Shown here: piece by piece, positions 23,758-32,583 of the stretch
Position numbering within the stretch: the first letter of the stretch is position 1
How the letters are laid out: each line of letters starts with the position of its first letter
Translations under genes and position numbers: made by a program
The notes under the pieces: model-generated
The model's input: the letters and a program-made list of their open reading frames with translations, nothing else
Told to the model about the DNA's origin: nothing
Databases searched by the model: none
DNA from: Streptomyces sp. SA15
Lineage (GTDB): Bacteria > Actinomycetota > Actinomycetes > Streptomycetales > Streptomycetaceae
Assembly (NCBI RefSeq): GCF_002291145.1
Contig: NZ_NTGE01000169.1
Coordinates: 33,464-97,463 of the forward strand
Length of the DNA: 64,000 nucleotides
Reading direction: 5' to 3'

Positions 23758-26429
23758 TGGAGTCGGCTGAAATCCGCCGCCGCTGGTTGAGCTTCTTCGA
23801 GGAGCGCGGTCACACCGTCGTCCCTTCGGCGTCGCTCATCGCGGACGACCCGACTCTGCTGCTCGTCCCGGCCGGCATGGTGCCCTTCAAGCCCTACTTC
23901 CTGGGTGAGGTCAAGCCGCCCTTCAGCCGCGCCACGAGCGTGCAGAAGTGCGTCCGCACGCCCGACATCGAAGAGGTCGGCAAGACCACCCGCCACGGCA
24001 CCTTCTTCCAGATGTGCGGCAACTTCTCCTTCGGCGACTACTTCAAGGAAGGCGCCATCAAGTACGCCTGGGAGCTGCTCACCACGCCCCAGGACAAGGG
24101 CGGTTACGGCCTCGATCCCGAGCGCCTGTGGATCACCGTCTACAAGGACGACGACGAGGCCGAGCGCATCTGGCACGAGATCGTCGGCGTACCCAAGGAG
24201 CGCATCCAGCGCCTCGGCATGAAGGACAACTACTGGTCCATGGGCGTCCCCGGCCCGTGCGGCCCCTGTTCCGAGATCAACTACGACCGCGGCCCCGAGT
24301 TCGGCGTCGAGGGCGGCCCCGCCGTCAACGACGAGCGGTACGTGGAGATCTGGAACCTCGTCTTCATGCAGTACGAGCGCGGCGAGGGCATCGGCAAGGA
24401 CAACTTCGAGATCCTCGGCGACCTGCCGAGCAAGAACATCGACACGGGCCTCGGCATGGAGCGGCTCGCCATGATTCTGCAGGGCGTGCAGAACATGTAC
24501 GAGATCGACACCTCCATGGCCGTCATCAAGAAGGCCACCGAGCTGACCGGCGTGGCCTACGGCGACGCCCACGACTCGGACGTCTCGCTGCGCGTGGTCA
24601 CCGACCACATGCGCACGTCCGTGATGCTCATCGGCGACGGCGTGACCCCTGGCAACGAGGGCCGCGGCTACGTTCTGCGCCGCATCATGCGCCGCGCCAT
24701 CCGCAACATGCGGCTGCTCGGCGCCACCGGCCCGGTCGTCAAGGACCTTATCGACACGGTCATCGAGATGATGGGCCAGCAGTACCCGGAGCTGGTCACG
24801 GACCGCGAGCGCATCGAGAAGGTCGCCGTCGCCGAGGAGAACGCCTTCCTCAAGACGCTGAAGGCCGGCACCAACATCCTCGACACGGCCGTCACCGAGA
24901 CCAAGGCCACCGGCTCCGCCGTCCTGCCCGGCGACAAGGCCTTCCTGCTCCACGACACCTGGGGCTTCCCGATCGACCTCACCCTGGAGATGGCCGCCGA
25001 GCAGGGGCTCTCCGTGGACGAGGACGGCTTCCGCCGCCTGATGAAGGAGCAGCGGGAGCGCGCCAAGGCCGACGCCCAGTCCAAGAAGACCGGCCACGCC
25101 GGCGTCGGCGCCTACCGCGAGATCGCCGACAAGGCCGGCGAGACCGACTTCATCGGCTACACCGACACCGAGGGCGAGTCCACGATCGTCGGCATCCTCG
25201 TCGACGGCGTCTCGTCGCCGGCCGCCACCGAGGGCGACGAGGTCGAGATCGTCCTCGACCGCACCCCGTTCTACGCCGAGGGCGGCGGTCAGATCGGCGA
25301 CACCGGCCGTATCAAGGTCGACTCCGGTGCCGTCATCGAGGTCCGCGACTGCCAGAAGCCGGTCCCGGGCGTGTACGTCCACAAGGGCGTCGTCCAGGTC
25401 GGCGAGGTGACGGTCGGTGCCACGGCCCACGCCTCGATCGACGACCGCCGCCGCAAGGCCATCGCCCGCGCCCACTCGGCCACCCACCTCACGCACCAGG
25501 CCCTGCGCGACGCCCTCGGCCCGACGGCCGCCCAGGCCGGCTCCGAGAACCAGCCCGGCCGCTTCCGCTTCGACTTCGGCTCGCCCTCCGCCGTCCCCAC
25601 GGCCGTGATGACCGACGTCGAGCAGAAGATCAACGAGGTGCTCGCCCGCGACCTCGACGTCCGTGCCGACGTCATGGGCATCGACGAGGCCAAGAAGCAG
25701 GGCGCCATCGCCGAGTTCGGCGAGAAGTACGGCGACCGCGTGCGGGTAGTGACGATCGGCGACTTCTCCAAGGAGCTGTGCGGCGGCACGCACGTGCACA
25801 ACACCGCCCAGCTGGGCCTGGTGAAGCTGCTCGGCGAGTCGTCGATCGGCTCGGGTGTCCGCCGTATCGAGGCCCTCGTCGGTGTGGACGCTTACAACTT
25901 CCTCGCCCGGGAGCACACGGTCGTCGCCCAGCTCCAGGAGCTGATCAAGGGCCGCCCGGAGGAGCTCCCGGAGAAGGTTTCGGCCATGCTCGGCAAGCTG
26001 AAGGACGCCGAGAAGGAGATCGAGAAGTTCCGCGCCGAGAAGGTCCTCCAGGCCGCGGCCGGCCTCGCCGAGTCCGCCAAGGACGTACGAGGCGTCGCCC
26101 TGGTCACCGGTCAGGTCCCGGACGGCACGACCGCCGACGACCTGCGCAAGCTGGTCCTCGACGTGCGCGGCCGCATCCAGGGCGGACGAGCCGCCGTGGT
26201 CGCCCTGTTCAGCACGGTGGGCGGTAAGCCGCTGACGGTCATCGCCACCAACGAGGCCGCCCGCGAGCGCGGCCTCAAGGCCGGCGACCTGGTCCGTACG
26301 GCCGCCAAGACCCTCGGCGGCGGCGGTGGCGGCAAGCCGGACGTCGCCCAGGGCGGCGGCCAGAACCCGGCCGCCATCGGCGAGGCCGTCGACGCCGTCG
26401 AGCGGCTCGTGGCGGAAACGGCCAAGTGA
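23757..26429 (+). CDS. alaS: Alanyl-tRNA synthetase
   Basis: 890 residues, class II. The N-terminal catalytic core includes RRRWLSFFEERGHTVVPSASL, VQKCVRTPDIEEVGKTTRH and GNEGRGYVLRRIMRRAIRNMRLLG. The editing domain has the zinc motif HSATH (near residue 573) with the matching CGGTH (near residue 676), which clears Ser- and Gly-tRNA-Ala, and the C-terminal region is a DHHA1-type domain with a GGGGGGKPDVAQGGG loop. It charges tRNA-Ala. Coupled upstream to the DUF6167 gene and downstream to ruvX. Confidence 0.98.
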   Translation: MESAEIRRRWLSFFEERGHTVVPSASLIADDPTLLLVPAGMVPFKPYFLGEVKPPFSRATSVQKCVRTPDIEEVGKTTRHGTFFQMCGNFSFGDYFKEGAIKYAWELLTTPQDKGGYGLDPERLWITVYKDDDEAERIWHEIVGVPKERIQRLGMKDNYWSMGVPGPCGPCSEINYDRGPEFGVEGGPAVNDERYVEIWNLVFMQYERGEGIGKDNFEILGDLPSKNIDTGLGMERLAMILQGVQNMYEIDTSMAVIKKATELTGVAYGDAHDSDVSLRVVTDHMRTSVMLIGDGVTPGNEGRGYVLRRIMRRAIRNMRLLGATGPVVKDLIDTVIEMMGQQYPELVTDRERIEKVAVAEENAFLKTLKAGTNILDTAVTETKATGSAVLPGDKAFLLHDTWGFPIDLTLEMAAEQGLSVDEDGFRRLMKEQRERAKADAQSKKTGHAGVGAYREIADKAGETDFIGYTDTEGESTIVGILVDGVSSPAATEGDEVEIVLDRTPFYAEGGGQIGDTGRIKVDSGAVIEVRDCQKPVPGVYVHKGVVQVGEVTVGATAHASIDDRRRKAIARAHSATHLTHQALRDALGPTAAQAGSENQPGRFRFDFGSPSAVPTAVMTDVEQKINEVLARDLDVRADVMGIDEAKKQGAIAEFGEKYGDRVRVVTIGDFSKELCGGTHVHNTAQLGLVKLLGESSIGSGVRRIEALVGVDAYNFLAREHTVVAQLQELIKGRPEELPEKVSAMLGKLKDAEKEIEKFRAEKVLQAAAGLAESAKDVRGVALVTGQVPDGTTADDLRKLVLDVRGRIQGGRAAVVALFSTVGGKPLTVIATNEAARERGLKAGDLVRTAAKTLGGGGGGKPDVAQGGGQNPAAIGEAVDAVERLVAETAK

Positions 26430-26929
26430 GCGCAGCCGGACAGGCGAGCGGAGACGGCGGCGGCATGCGCCGCGGCCGTCGGCTCGCGATCGATGTCGGG
26501 GACGCCCGCATCGGGGTCGCCTCCTGCGACCCCGACGGGATCCTCGCCACCCCGGTGGAGACGGTCCCCGGCCGGGACGTCCCCGCGGCTCACCGCCGAC
26601 TCGGGCAACTGGTCGAGGAGTACGAGCCGATCGAGGTCGTCGTCGGTCTCCCTCGCTCCCTCAAGGGCGGCGAGGGCCCGGCCGCGGTAAAAGTTCGTGG
26701 CTTCGCCCAGGAGCTCGCGAAGGGCATCGCGCCTGTCCCGGTCCGGCTCGTCGACGAGCGGATGACGACCGTGACGGCCAGTCAGGGACTGCGCGCCTCA
26801 GGGGTGAAGTCCAAGAAGGGCAGATCGGTCATCGACCAGGCAGCGGCCGTGATCATCTTGCAGCAGGCCCTGGAATCCGAACGGGTGTCAGGTAAAGCAC
26901 CCGGCGAACGCGTCGAAGTGGTCATCTGA
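26426..26929 (+). CDS. ruvX: Putative pre-16S rRNA nuclease / Holliday junction resolvase-like RuvX (YqgF)
   Basis: 167 residues, RNase H-like fold. Visible family motifs are RRLAIDVGDARIGVASCDPDG (first catalytic Asp), VVGLPRSLKGGEGPAAVKV, and VRLVDERMTTVTA with SVIDQAAAVIILQQAL near the end. YqgF processes the 16S rRNA 5' end; a resolvase role was also proposed. GTG 26426 overlaps the alaS stop by four bases. About 20 non-conserved residues precede the core, so a start slightly downstream is possible. Confidence 0.92.
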   Translation: MSAAGQASGDGGGMRRGRRLAIDVGDARIGVASCDPDGILATPVETVPGRDVPAAHRRLGQLVEEYEPIEVVVGLPRSLKGGEGPAAVKVRGFAQELAKGIAPVPVRLVDERMTTVTASQGLRASGVKSKKGRSVIDQAAAVIILQQALESERVSGKAPGERVEVVI

Positions 26930-27052
26930 TCGCGATACGGTAACGTTCCGCGCGATGCGGCGGTGTTCGAACAGCCGTCGTACAGAAAGAGGCGGAACGG
27001 GAGCCGAGCCGTAAACGAATGGCGACCGCCGCTTCGCGGCTCTAGGGGATCG

Positions 27053-28777
27053 ATGACTGAGTATGGCCGGGGCGAAGGCTCCGAACCGTGGCATCCGGAG
27101 GACCCGTTGTACGGGGACGGCGGATGGGGCGGACAGCAGGCCCAGGAGGGTCAGCAGTCCCCCTACGGCGGCCAGCCGCAGCACTATCCGGAGCAGCCGC
27201 AGCAGCCGCAGTACGGCGACTGGGGCAACGGCCGGCAGGCCGCATACGGTCAGGCGCAGCAGCACTACCAGCAGCAGCACCAGCAGCAGTACGGCGAGCA
27301 GCAGTACAACCAGCAGCAGTACAACCAGCAGCAGTACAACCAGCAGTACGACCAGCAGCAGTACGGGGCCCAGCCGCAGCAGCAGTACGACAATGGCGAC
27401 TGGGCCACCGGCACGCACTCGCATGTCCAGTACGCCGCCTCGGACCCGTACGGGCAGCAGGGCATGGCGTACGGCGGGCAGCAGCCTGACCACTACGGCA
27501 CCCCGGACGCGTATCCGCCGCCGGAACCGCCCAGTCGGCGGCGCGCCGAACCGGAGCCGCGGACCGACTGGGACCCGGGCCCTGACCAGGGCGAACACGC
27601 CTTCTTCGCGGGCGGCGGCGATGACGACGACAGCGACGACGAGGCGGGAGACGGTGGCGGGCGCGGCGACCGGCGGGGCCGTGGCGGCAAGGAGAAGAAG
27701 CGCCGCAGCGGATGCGCCTGTCTGGTGGTCCTGCTGGTGCTCGGTGGCGGAGTGGGTGGAGTCGGATATTTCGGCTACCAGTACTACCAGGATCGTTTCG
27801 CCCCGGCTCCGGACTTCGCCGGCGAAGGCACGAGCCAGATCGTGACCGTCGAGATCCCCAAGGGCGCGACCGGTGCCGCGATCGGCCGGGCGCTGAAGGC
27901 GGCTGGCGTCGTCAAGAGCGTCGACGCCTTCGTGTCCGCGCAGTCGCAGAATCCCGAAGGGAACAAGATCCAGGCCGGCGCCTATCTGCTGAAGAAGCAG
28001 ATGTCCGCCGAGAGTGCCGTCGCGATGATGCTCGACCCCAAGAGCCAGAACAATGTGCTGGTCAAGCCGGGCGAGCGCAACATCAGCGTCTACCAGGCGA
28101 TCGACGAGCAGCTCGAATTGTCGTCCGGCACCACCAAGAAGGTCGCCGAGAAGCAGTACGACAGCCTCGGCTTGCCGAGCTGGGCGGACGACAACAAGGA
28201 GATCAAGGACCCGCTGGAGGGCTTCCTCTACCCAGGCACCTATCCCGCCGCCAAGGGTATGAAGCCCGAGACGGTCCTGAAGGAGATGGTGGCCCAGGCC
28301 GCGCGGAAGTACGACCAGTTCGGCGTGGAGGCCAAGGCCAAGGCGCTCAAGCTGAAGAGCCCGCTGCAGGTCGTCACGGTCGCGAGCCTCGTCCAGGCCG
28401 AGGGCAAGACCATCGAGGACTACCGCAAGATGGCGGAGGTGGTCTACAACCGCCTCGATCTCGCGAACCCCGAGACCTACGGGCTCCTGCAGTTCGACTC
28501 GACCTTCAATTACCTGAAGAACGAGAGCAACATCGACATCAGCGAGTCGGAGATCAACAACAACAAGGACCCGTACAACACGTACACACAGAAGGGTCTG
28601 CCGCCCGGTCCGATCGGAAACCCGGGTGACGTCGCCATGAAGGCGACGCTCGATCCGACCAAGGACGGCTGGTACTACTTCGTGGCTGTCGACGGTGTCA
28701 GTAAGACCGAATTCGCCAAGACGCATGCCGAATTCCAGAGGCTCAAGGACAAGTTCAATGAGAGCTCGGGCAGCTGA
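27053..28777 (+). CDS. mltG: Endolytic transglycosylase MltG (YceG-like) with Q/Y-rich cytosolic tail
   Basis: 574 residues. The first about 215 are cytosolic and low-complexity, with dense Gln/Tyr repeats (QQQY and YNQQQ units, roughly residues 60-115) and an acidic patch. A membrane helix follows at about 222-245 (CLVVLLVLGGGVGGVGYFGYQYY). The extracytoplasmic YceG domain has VEIPKGATGAAIGRALKAAGVV (LysM-like part) and the catalytic-glutamate region SLVQAEGKTIEDYRKMAEVVYNRL, then LPPGPIGNPGDVAMKATLDP. MltG cleaves nascent glycan strands and sets their length. ATG 27053 follows TAGGGGATCG. The gene overlaps aroE by 20 bases. Confidence 0.93.
   Translation: MTEYGRGEGSEPWHPEDPLYGDGGWGGQQAQEGQQSPYGGQPQHYPEQPQQPQYGDWGNGRQAAYGQAQQHYQQQHQQQYGEQQYNQQQYNQQQYNQQYDQQQYGAQPQQQYDNGDWATGTHSHVQYAASDPYGQQGMAYGGQQPDHYGTPDAYPPPEPPSRRRAEPEPRTDWDPGPDQGEHAFFAGGGDDDDSDDEAGDGGGRGDRRGRGGKEKKRRSGCACLVVLLVLGGGVGGVGYFGYQYYQDRFAPAPDFAGEGTSQIVTVEIPKGATGAAIGRALKAAGVVKSVDAFVSAQSQNPEGNKIQAGAYLLKKQMSAESAVAMMLDPKSQNNVLVKPGERNISVYQAIDEQLELSSGTTKKVAEKQYDSLGLPSWADDNKEIKDPLEGFLYPGTYPAAKGMKPETVLKEMVAQAARKYDQFGVEAKAKALKLKSPLQVVTVASLVQAEGKTIEDYRKMAEVVYNRLDLANPETYGLLQFDSTFNYLKNESNIDISESEINNNKDPYNTYTQKGLPPGPIGNPGDVAMKATLDPTKDGWYYFVAVDGVSKTEFAKTHAEFQRLKDKFNESSGS
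27250..27395 (+). repeat. CAG/TAC-rich coding repeat in mltG
   Basis: In-frame reiterations of CAGCAGTACAAC and CAGCAGTAC units encode the Gln/Tyr-rich cytosolic stretch of MltG. Near-identical copies abut, so the tract probably varies in length between strains by slippage. Confidence 0.8.
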
Positions 28778-29597
28778 CGCTCGCCGGGCAGCAGTTCTCG
28801 GCAAGCCCATCGCCCACTCCCTCTCCCCGGCGCTGCACCGCGCCGCCTACCAGGAACTGGGGCTCACGGACTGGTCGTACGACCGGTTCGAGGTCGACGA
28901 GGCCGCCCTGCCCGGGTTCATGGCGGAACTCGGGCCGGAGTGGGCCGGGCTGTCGCTGACCATGCCGCTGAAGCGGGCCGTTATCCCGCTCCTCGACGAG
29001 ATCACCGACACGGCGGCCTCGGTCGAGGCGGTCAACACGGTCGTGTTCACCGAGGACGGCCGCCGGGTCGGCGACAACACCGACATCCCCGGCATGGTCG
29101 CCGCCCTGCGGGAGCGGGGGATCGAGCAGGTCGACTCGGCCGCGATCCTCGGCGCGGGCGCCACCGCCTCCTCCGCGCTGGCCGCGCTGGCCCGGATCTG
29201 CACCGGCGAGGTCGTCGCCTACGTCCGCAGCGAGGCCCGCGCCGCCGAGATGCGGCAGTGGGGCGAGCGGCTCGACGTCGAGGTCCGTACGGCGGACTGG
29301 GCCGACGCCGCTCAGGCGCTGCGCGCACCGCTCGTCGTCGCCACCACCCCGGCAGGTACGACCGACGCCCTGTCCTCGGCCGTACCGGAGCAGCCCGCCA
29401 CGCTCTTCGACGTGCTCTACGACCCGTGGCCGACCGAACTCGCCGCCCGGTGGTCCGCGTACGGCGGGGCCGTCGTCAGCGGACTCGACCTGCTGATCCA
29501 CCAGGCGGTGCTCCAGGTCGAGCAGATGACGGGGCGCGCGCCGGCGCCTCTGGACGCCATGCGGAAGGCCGGCGAACACGAGCTCGCGGCTCGCTAG
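28758..29597 (+). CDS. aroE: Shikimate dehydrogenase (AroE)
   Basis: 279 residues. AroE reduces 3-dehydroshikimate to shikimate with NADPH. Shikimate-binding KPIAHSLSPALH, SLTMPLKRAVIPLLD (with the catalytic Lys) and GDNTDIPGMVAAL (with the substrate-binding Asp) are clear, then the nucleotide loop ILGAGATASSALAAL and the C-terminal SGLDLLIHQAVLQ. ATG 28758 lies inside the end of mltG, giving translational coupling. The remaining pathway genes aroC, aroK and aroB resume 3 kb downstream after the molybdenum hydroxylase insertion. Confidence 0.95.
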   Translation: MRARAADARRAAVLGKPIAHSLSPALHRAAYQELGLTDWSYDRFEVDEAALPGFMAELGPEWAGLSLTMPLKRAVIPLLDEITDTAASVEAVNTVVFTEDGRRVGDNTDIPGMVAALRERGIEQVDSAAILGAGATASSALAALARICTGEVVAYVRSEARAAEMRQWGERLDVEVRTADWADAAQALRAPLVVATTPAGTTDALSSAVPEQPATLFDVLYDPWPTELAARWSAYGGAVVSGLDLLIHQAVLQVEQMTGRAPAPLDAMRKAGEHELAAR

Positions 29598-29645
29598 TAG
29601 CCGCCCGGTTTTCGCGGCGGCGCGTGGTAATTCTGTGAATCCCCT

Positions 29646-29659
29646 TTACCGATCGGTAA
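29646..29659. promoter_or_regulatory. 14-bp perfect palindrome (TetR-type operator candidate) upstream of iorB
   Basis: TTACCGATCGGTAA is a perfect palindrome with the look of TetR-family operators. It lies in the 122-base gap between aroE and the hydroxylase large subunit, 61 bases before its start. No TetR gene is adjacent, so the controlling protein is unknown. An AT-richer stretch (TGGTAATTCTGTGAAT, 29625-29640) just upstream may hold a promoter. Confidence 0.6.
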
Positions 29660-29719
29660 CTTCTGGTCAGGATCTCCGGGCGACCCGGCAACGTCGGCGG
29701 GTCGCCGAACGGAGCTGCC

Positions 29720-31927
29720 ATGCCACGTCACAGCCGGCGCAGGTTTCTCACCTATCTGGTGGCCGCGCCCACGCTCGCTGTCGCGACCAAGATCGGTCTG
29801 GACACCTTCGCCCCCGGCGACGCCGAGGGGGCGGTACCCACCCCGCCGGCCCCGGCCGATCTGGTCGACCTCGGTGATCTGCTGATCCTGGCCGGGAAGC
29901 CCACCGCGTCCATGCTGGTGCTCAGCGTCGACGAGGAGGGCGTCGCCCACTTCCGGCTGCCCCGGGAGGAGGTCGGCCAGGGGCTCACCACCGCGGTGGC
30001 CATGCTGGTCGCGGAGGAACTGGACACCCCACTCGACCGCGTCCGCGTCCAGCTGGAGGACGCCCGGCCCGAGCTGCTGTTCAACCAGCTGACCGGCAGC
30101 TCCAACTCCGTCCGGTCCCTGTACGACCCGGTACGGCACACCGCGGCCGGGGCACGCGCCCGGATGGTCGGCGCGGCTGCCCGGCAATGGGACCTCGGCG
30201 CAAGCGACTTGACGGTACGTCAGGGTGTCGTGGTCGCGCCCGACGGCCGTACCGCCTCGTACGGCTCGCTGTCGGCTGCCGCCGCCTCCCTCAGCCTGGG
30301 CGCCCTGACCGTCACGCCCAAGAAGGAGTCGGACCACACCCTCGTCGGCACCCCCACCTCGCGCGTCGACGCCCGCGCCCTGGTCACCGGCAAGCACCAG
30401 TACACGCTCGACCTCGACGTCCCCGGCGCCGAACCGTGCATGGTGCGGCGCCCGCCGACCGTCAACGGCGCCGTGAAGTCGGTGAACAACGAGGCGGCCG
30501 TACGTGCCATGCCGGGCGTGCTGGACGTGGTCACCATCGACACCGGCGTGGCTGTGGTCGCCGAGACGTTCGGGCAGGCCCTGGACGCCAAGAACGCCCT
30601 GGACGTCACCTGGGGGCCGGGGACCGTGGACGAGCTGTCCGACGACGACATCCGGGCGAAGCTGAAGGCGGCGACCCCGTCGCTGGATGTCCTCGGGGCT
30701 CTGGTGAAGAAGGTGGAGGCCGAGTTCGACTTCGCGTTCGCCAGTCACGCCCCGATGGAGACCAACTCCGCCGTCGCGGACGTGCGCGCCGACCGCGCGG
30801 AGATCTGGTCGGGGCTCAAGTCGCCGATCATCGCGCAGGCGGCCGTCGCCAAGGCTGTCGGGCTGCCGGTTTCCAAAGTCACCATGCACGTGATGCAGTC
30901 GGGCGGTTCCTTCGGGCGGCGGCTGTTCTACGACGCGGCCCTGGAGGCCGCCGTCGTGTCCAAGAAGACCGGCCGCCCCGTCCGCCTGATGTGGTCGCGG
31001 ATCGACGACATGCGGCACGGCCGGATGCGGCCCGCCACCCACCACCGGGTCCGTGCCACCTACGCCGCCGGTCAGGTACTCACCTTCCAGCACCAGGTGG
31101 CGGCCGTGGAGACCGACTTCCGGCACGGCCTCGGCGACGCGGTCACCGCCGCCGCGGCCCATCTGCCCACCGGCCTCGGCAACGCGACCTTCGCCCAGAC
31201 CCTGTTCTTGACCACGGTGAAGTCCCCCTACAACTTCGGCGTCACCACGCAGACGCTCACCGAGGTGCCGCTCAAGATGCACACCGGATCGTGGCGTTCG
31301 GTGTACTCGGCCAACACACGCGGCGCCGAGGAGATCATCGTCGACGAACTGGCGGCGAAGTTCGGCAAGGACCCCGTCGCCTTCCGGCGCGCGTTCCTCA
31401 AGACCGCCCGGCAGCGGGCCGTTCTCGACAAGGTCGCGGAGGAGGGTGAGTGGGGGCGGAGCCTGCCGGACGGCTGGGCCCAGGGTGTCGGCTTCCACGA
31501 GGAGTACAAGTCCTGCACGGCCTGCCTGGTGGAGATCGACGCCACCGATCCGAAGAAGCCCCGCGTGACGAGGGCGGTCGTCGCGGCCGACGTGGGCCGG
31601 GTGATCAACCCGCGCGGCCTGGAGGCGCAGTTGCTCGGCGGCCTGACGGACGCGATCTCCACCACCCTGCGTGCGGGGCTCCACATCGACAAGGGGCTCC
31701 CGCTGGAGGGCAGCTACTCGCAGTTCCACTACGCCCGTCAGAAGGACTCCCCGAAGGACGTGAAGGTCTTCGTCATCGAGGGCGGCGACGAACCCGGCGG
31801 CGCGGGTGAACTCGGCGTCCCGGCGGCTGTCGGTGCCGTCGCCAACGCCTACGCCCGGGCCACGGGCACCAGGCCGCGCAGCTTTCCCGTCACCTTCGAC
31901 GTGGACTTCACGCCCTTCCCTCGCTGA
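29720..31927 (+). CDS. Molybdenum hydroxylase large subunit, IorB-type (isoquinoline 1-oxidoreductase/aldehyde dehydrogenase family), Tat-exported
   Basis: 735 residues. The N terminus MPRHSRRRFLTYLVAAPTLA is a twin-arginine signal (RRRFL before a hydrophobic stretch), so the folded cofactor-loaded enzyme is exported. The molybdopterin-binding domain includes QSGGSFGRRLFYDAALEAA, PVRLMWSRIDDMRHGRMRP, the GSWRSVYSANTRGAEEIIVDE region, and near the C terminus EPGGAGELGVPAAVGAVANA, which carries the expected active-site glutamate. The split layout, large subunit first and a [2Fe-2S] subunit after it, matches IorBA rather than xanthine dehydrogenase. Substrate unknown. No FAD subunit, XdhC-like factor or cytochrome gene is adjacent. 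Confidence 0.88.
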   Translation: MPRHSRRRFLTYLVAAPTLAVATKIGLDTFAPGDAEGAVPTPPAPADLVDLGDLLILAGKPTASMLVLSVDEEGVAHFRLPREEVGQGLTTAVAMLVAEELDTPLDRVRVQLEDARPELLFNQLTGSSNSVRSLYDPVRHTAAGARARMVGAAARQWDLGASDLTVRQGVVVAPDGRTASYGSLSAAAASLSLGALTVTPKKESDHTLVGTPTSRVDARALVTGKHQYTLDLDVPGAEPCMVRRPPTVNGAVKSVNNEAAVRAMPGVLDVVTIDTGVAVVAETFGQALDAKNALDVTWGPGTVDELSDDDIRAKLKAATPSLDVLGALVKKVEAEFDFAFASHAPMETNSAVADVRADRAEIWSGLKSPIIAQAAVAKAVGLPVSKVTMHVMQSGGSFGRRLFYDAALEAAVVSKKTGRPVRLMWSRIDDMRHGRMRPATHHRVRATYAAGQVLTFQHQVAAVETDFRHGLGDAVTAAAAHLPTGLGNATFAQTLFLTTVKSPYNFGVTTQTLTEVPLKMHTGSWRSVYSANTRGAEEIIVDELAAKFGKDPVAFRRAFLKTARQRAVLDKVAEEGEWGRSLPDGWAQGVGFHEEYKSCTACLVEIDATDPKKPRVTRAVVAADVGRVINPRGLEAQLLGGLTDAISTTLRAGLHIDKGLPLEGSYSQFHYARQKDSPKDVKVFVIEGGDEPGGAGELGVPAAVGAVANAYARATGTRPRSFPVTFDVDFTPFPR

Positions 31928-31949
31928 GCATCCCGCAAGGAGCCCGTAC

Positions 31950-32408
31950 GTGCCCTCCCACACCTTCACCGTCAACGGGAAGACCGTCACCGTCGACGCC
32001 CCCGACGACCTGCCCCTGCTGTGGGCCCTGCGGGACCTGCTCGGCGTCCGCGGCCCGAAGTACGGCTGCGGCATCGACGTCTGCAAGGCCTGCACCAGCC
32101 ACCTCGACGGCGAAGCGATCCGCCCCTGTGTGGTCCCGGTCGCCGAGGCCGCGGGCCACGAGGTCACCACCATCGAGGGGCTCGCCGACGGCGACCGGCT
32201 GCACCCCGTCCAGGAGGCCTGGCTGGAACAGGACGTCGCCCAGTGCGGCTACTGCCAGCCCGGGCAGATCATGGCCGCCGTCGCCCTCCTCAAGCGCACC
32301 GGCGACCCCACCGACGCCGACATCGACGAGATCGCCAACGTCTGCCGCTGCGGTACGTACTTCCGCATCCGCGAGGCGATCAAGAGCGCGGCGGCGCGGA
32401 TGGGGTGA
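31950..32408 (+). CDS. [2Fe-2S] subunit of the molybdenum hydroxylase (IorA-type)
   Basis: 152 residues with two [2Fe-2S] clusters: the plant-ferredoxin-type cysteines in YGCGIDVCKACTSHLDG with IRPC, and the four-helix domain cysteines in QCGYCQPGQ and NVCRCGTYFRIREAI. It carries electrons from the molybdopterin centre. GTG 31950 follows AAGGAGCCCGTAC. It lies 22 bases after the large subunit. It has no signal peptide of its own and is presumably exported as a passenger with the Tat-signal subunit. Confidence 0.92.
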   Translation: MPSHTFTVNGKTVTVDAPDDLPLLWALRDLLGVRGPKYGCGIDVCKACTSHLDGEAIRPCVVPVAEAAGHEVTTIEGLADGDRLHPVQEAWLEQDVAQCGYCQPGQIMAAVALLKRTGDPTDADIDEIANVCRCGTYFRIREAIKSAAARMG

Positions 32409-32583
32409 CCCGGCGGAACTCGCCATTGCCGCGTCCGCCTGATGGACCCGCGGCCGGGTACGGCACCGGACGTGGGAGGATCGGAGGTGGCGGACCGGGG
32501 CCGCGCACTCGGTCGCGCCGTCGCCGTACGCGAGGACGCGCGTACGCAGGGCAGTACCGGGGCGCGAGCATGGAGGAGCACCG

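Noticed and set aside
23544..25916. 790-residue minus-strand open frame over alaS
   Set aside because: It is antisense to alaS and only reflects GC-rich codon bias; its composition (Asp/Gly/Val/Leu/His-rich, no family motif) is typical of such shadows.
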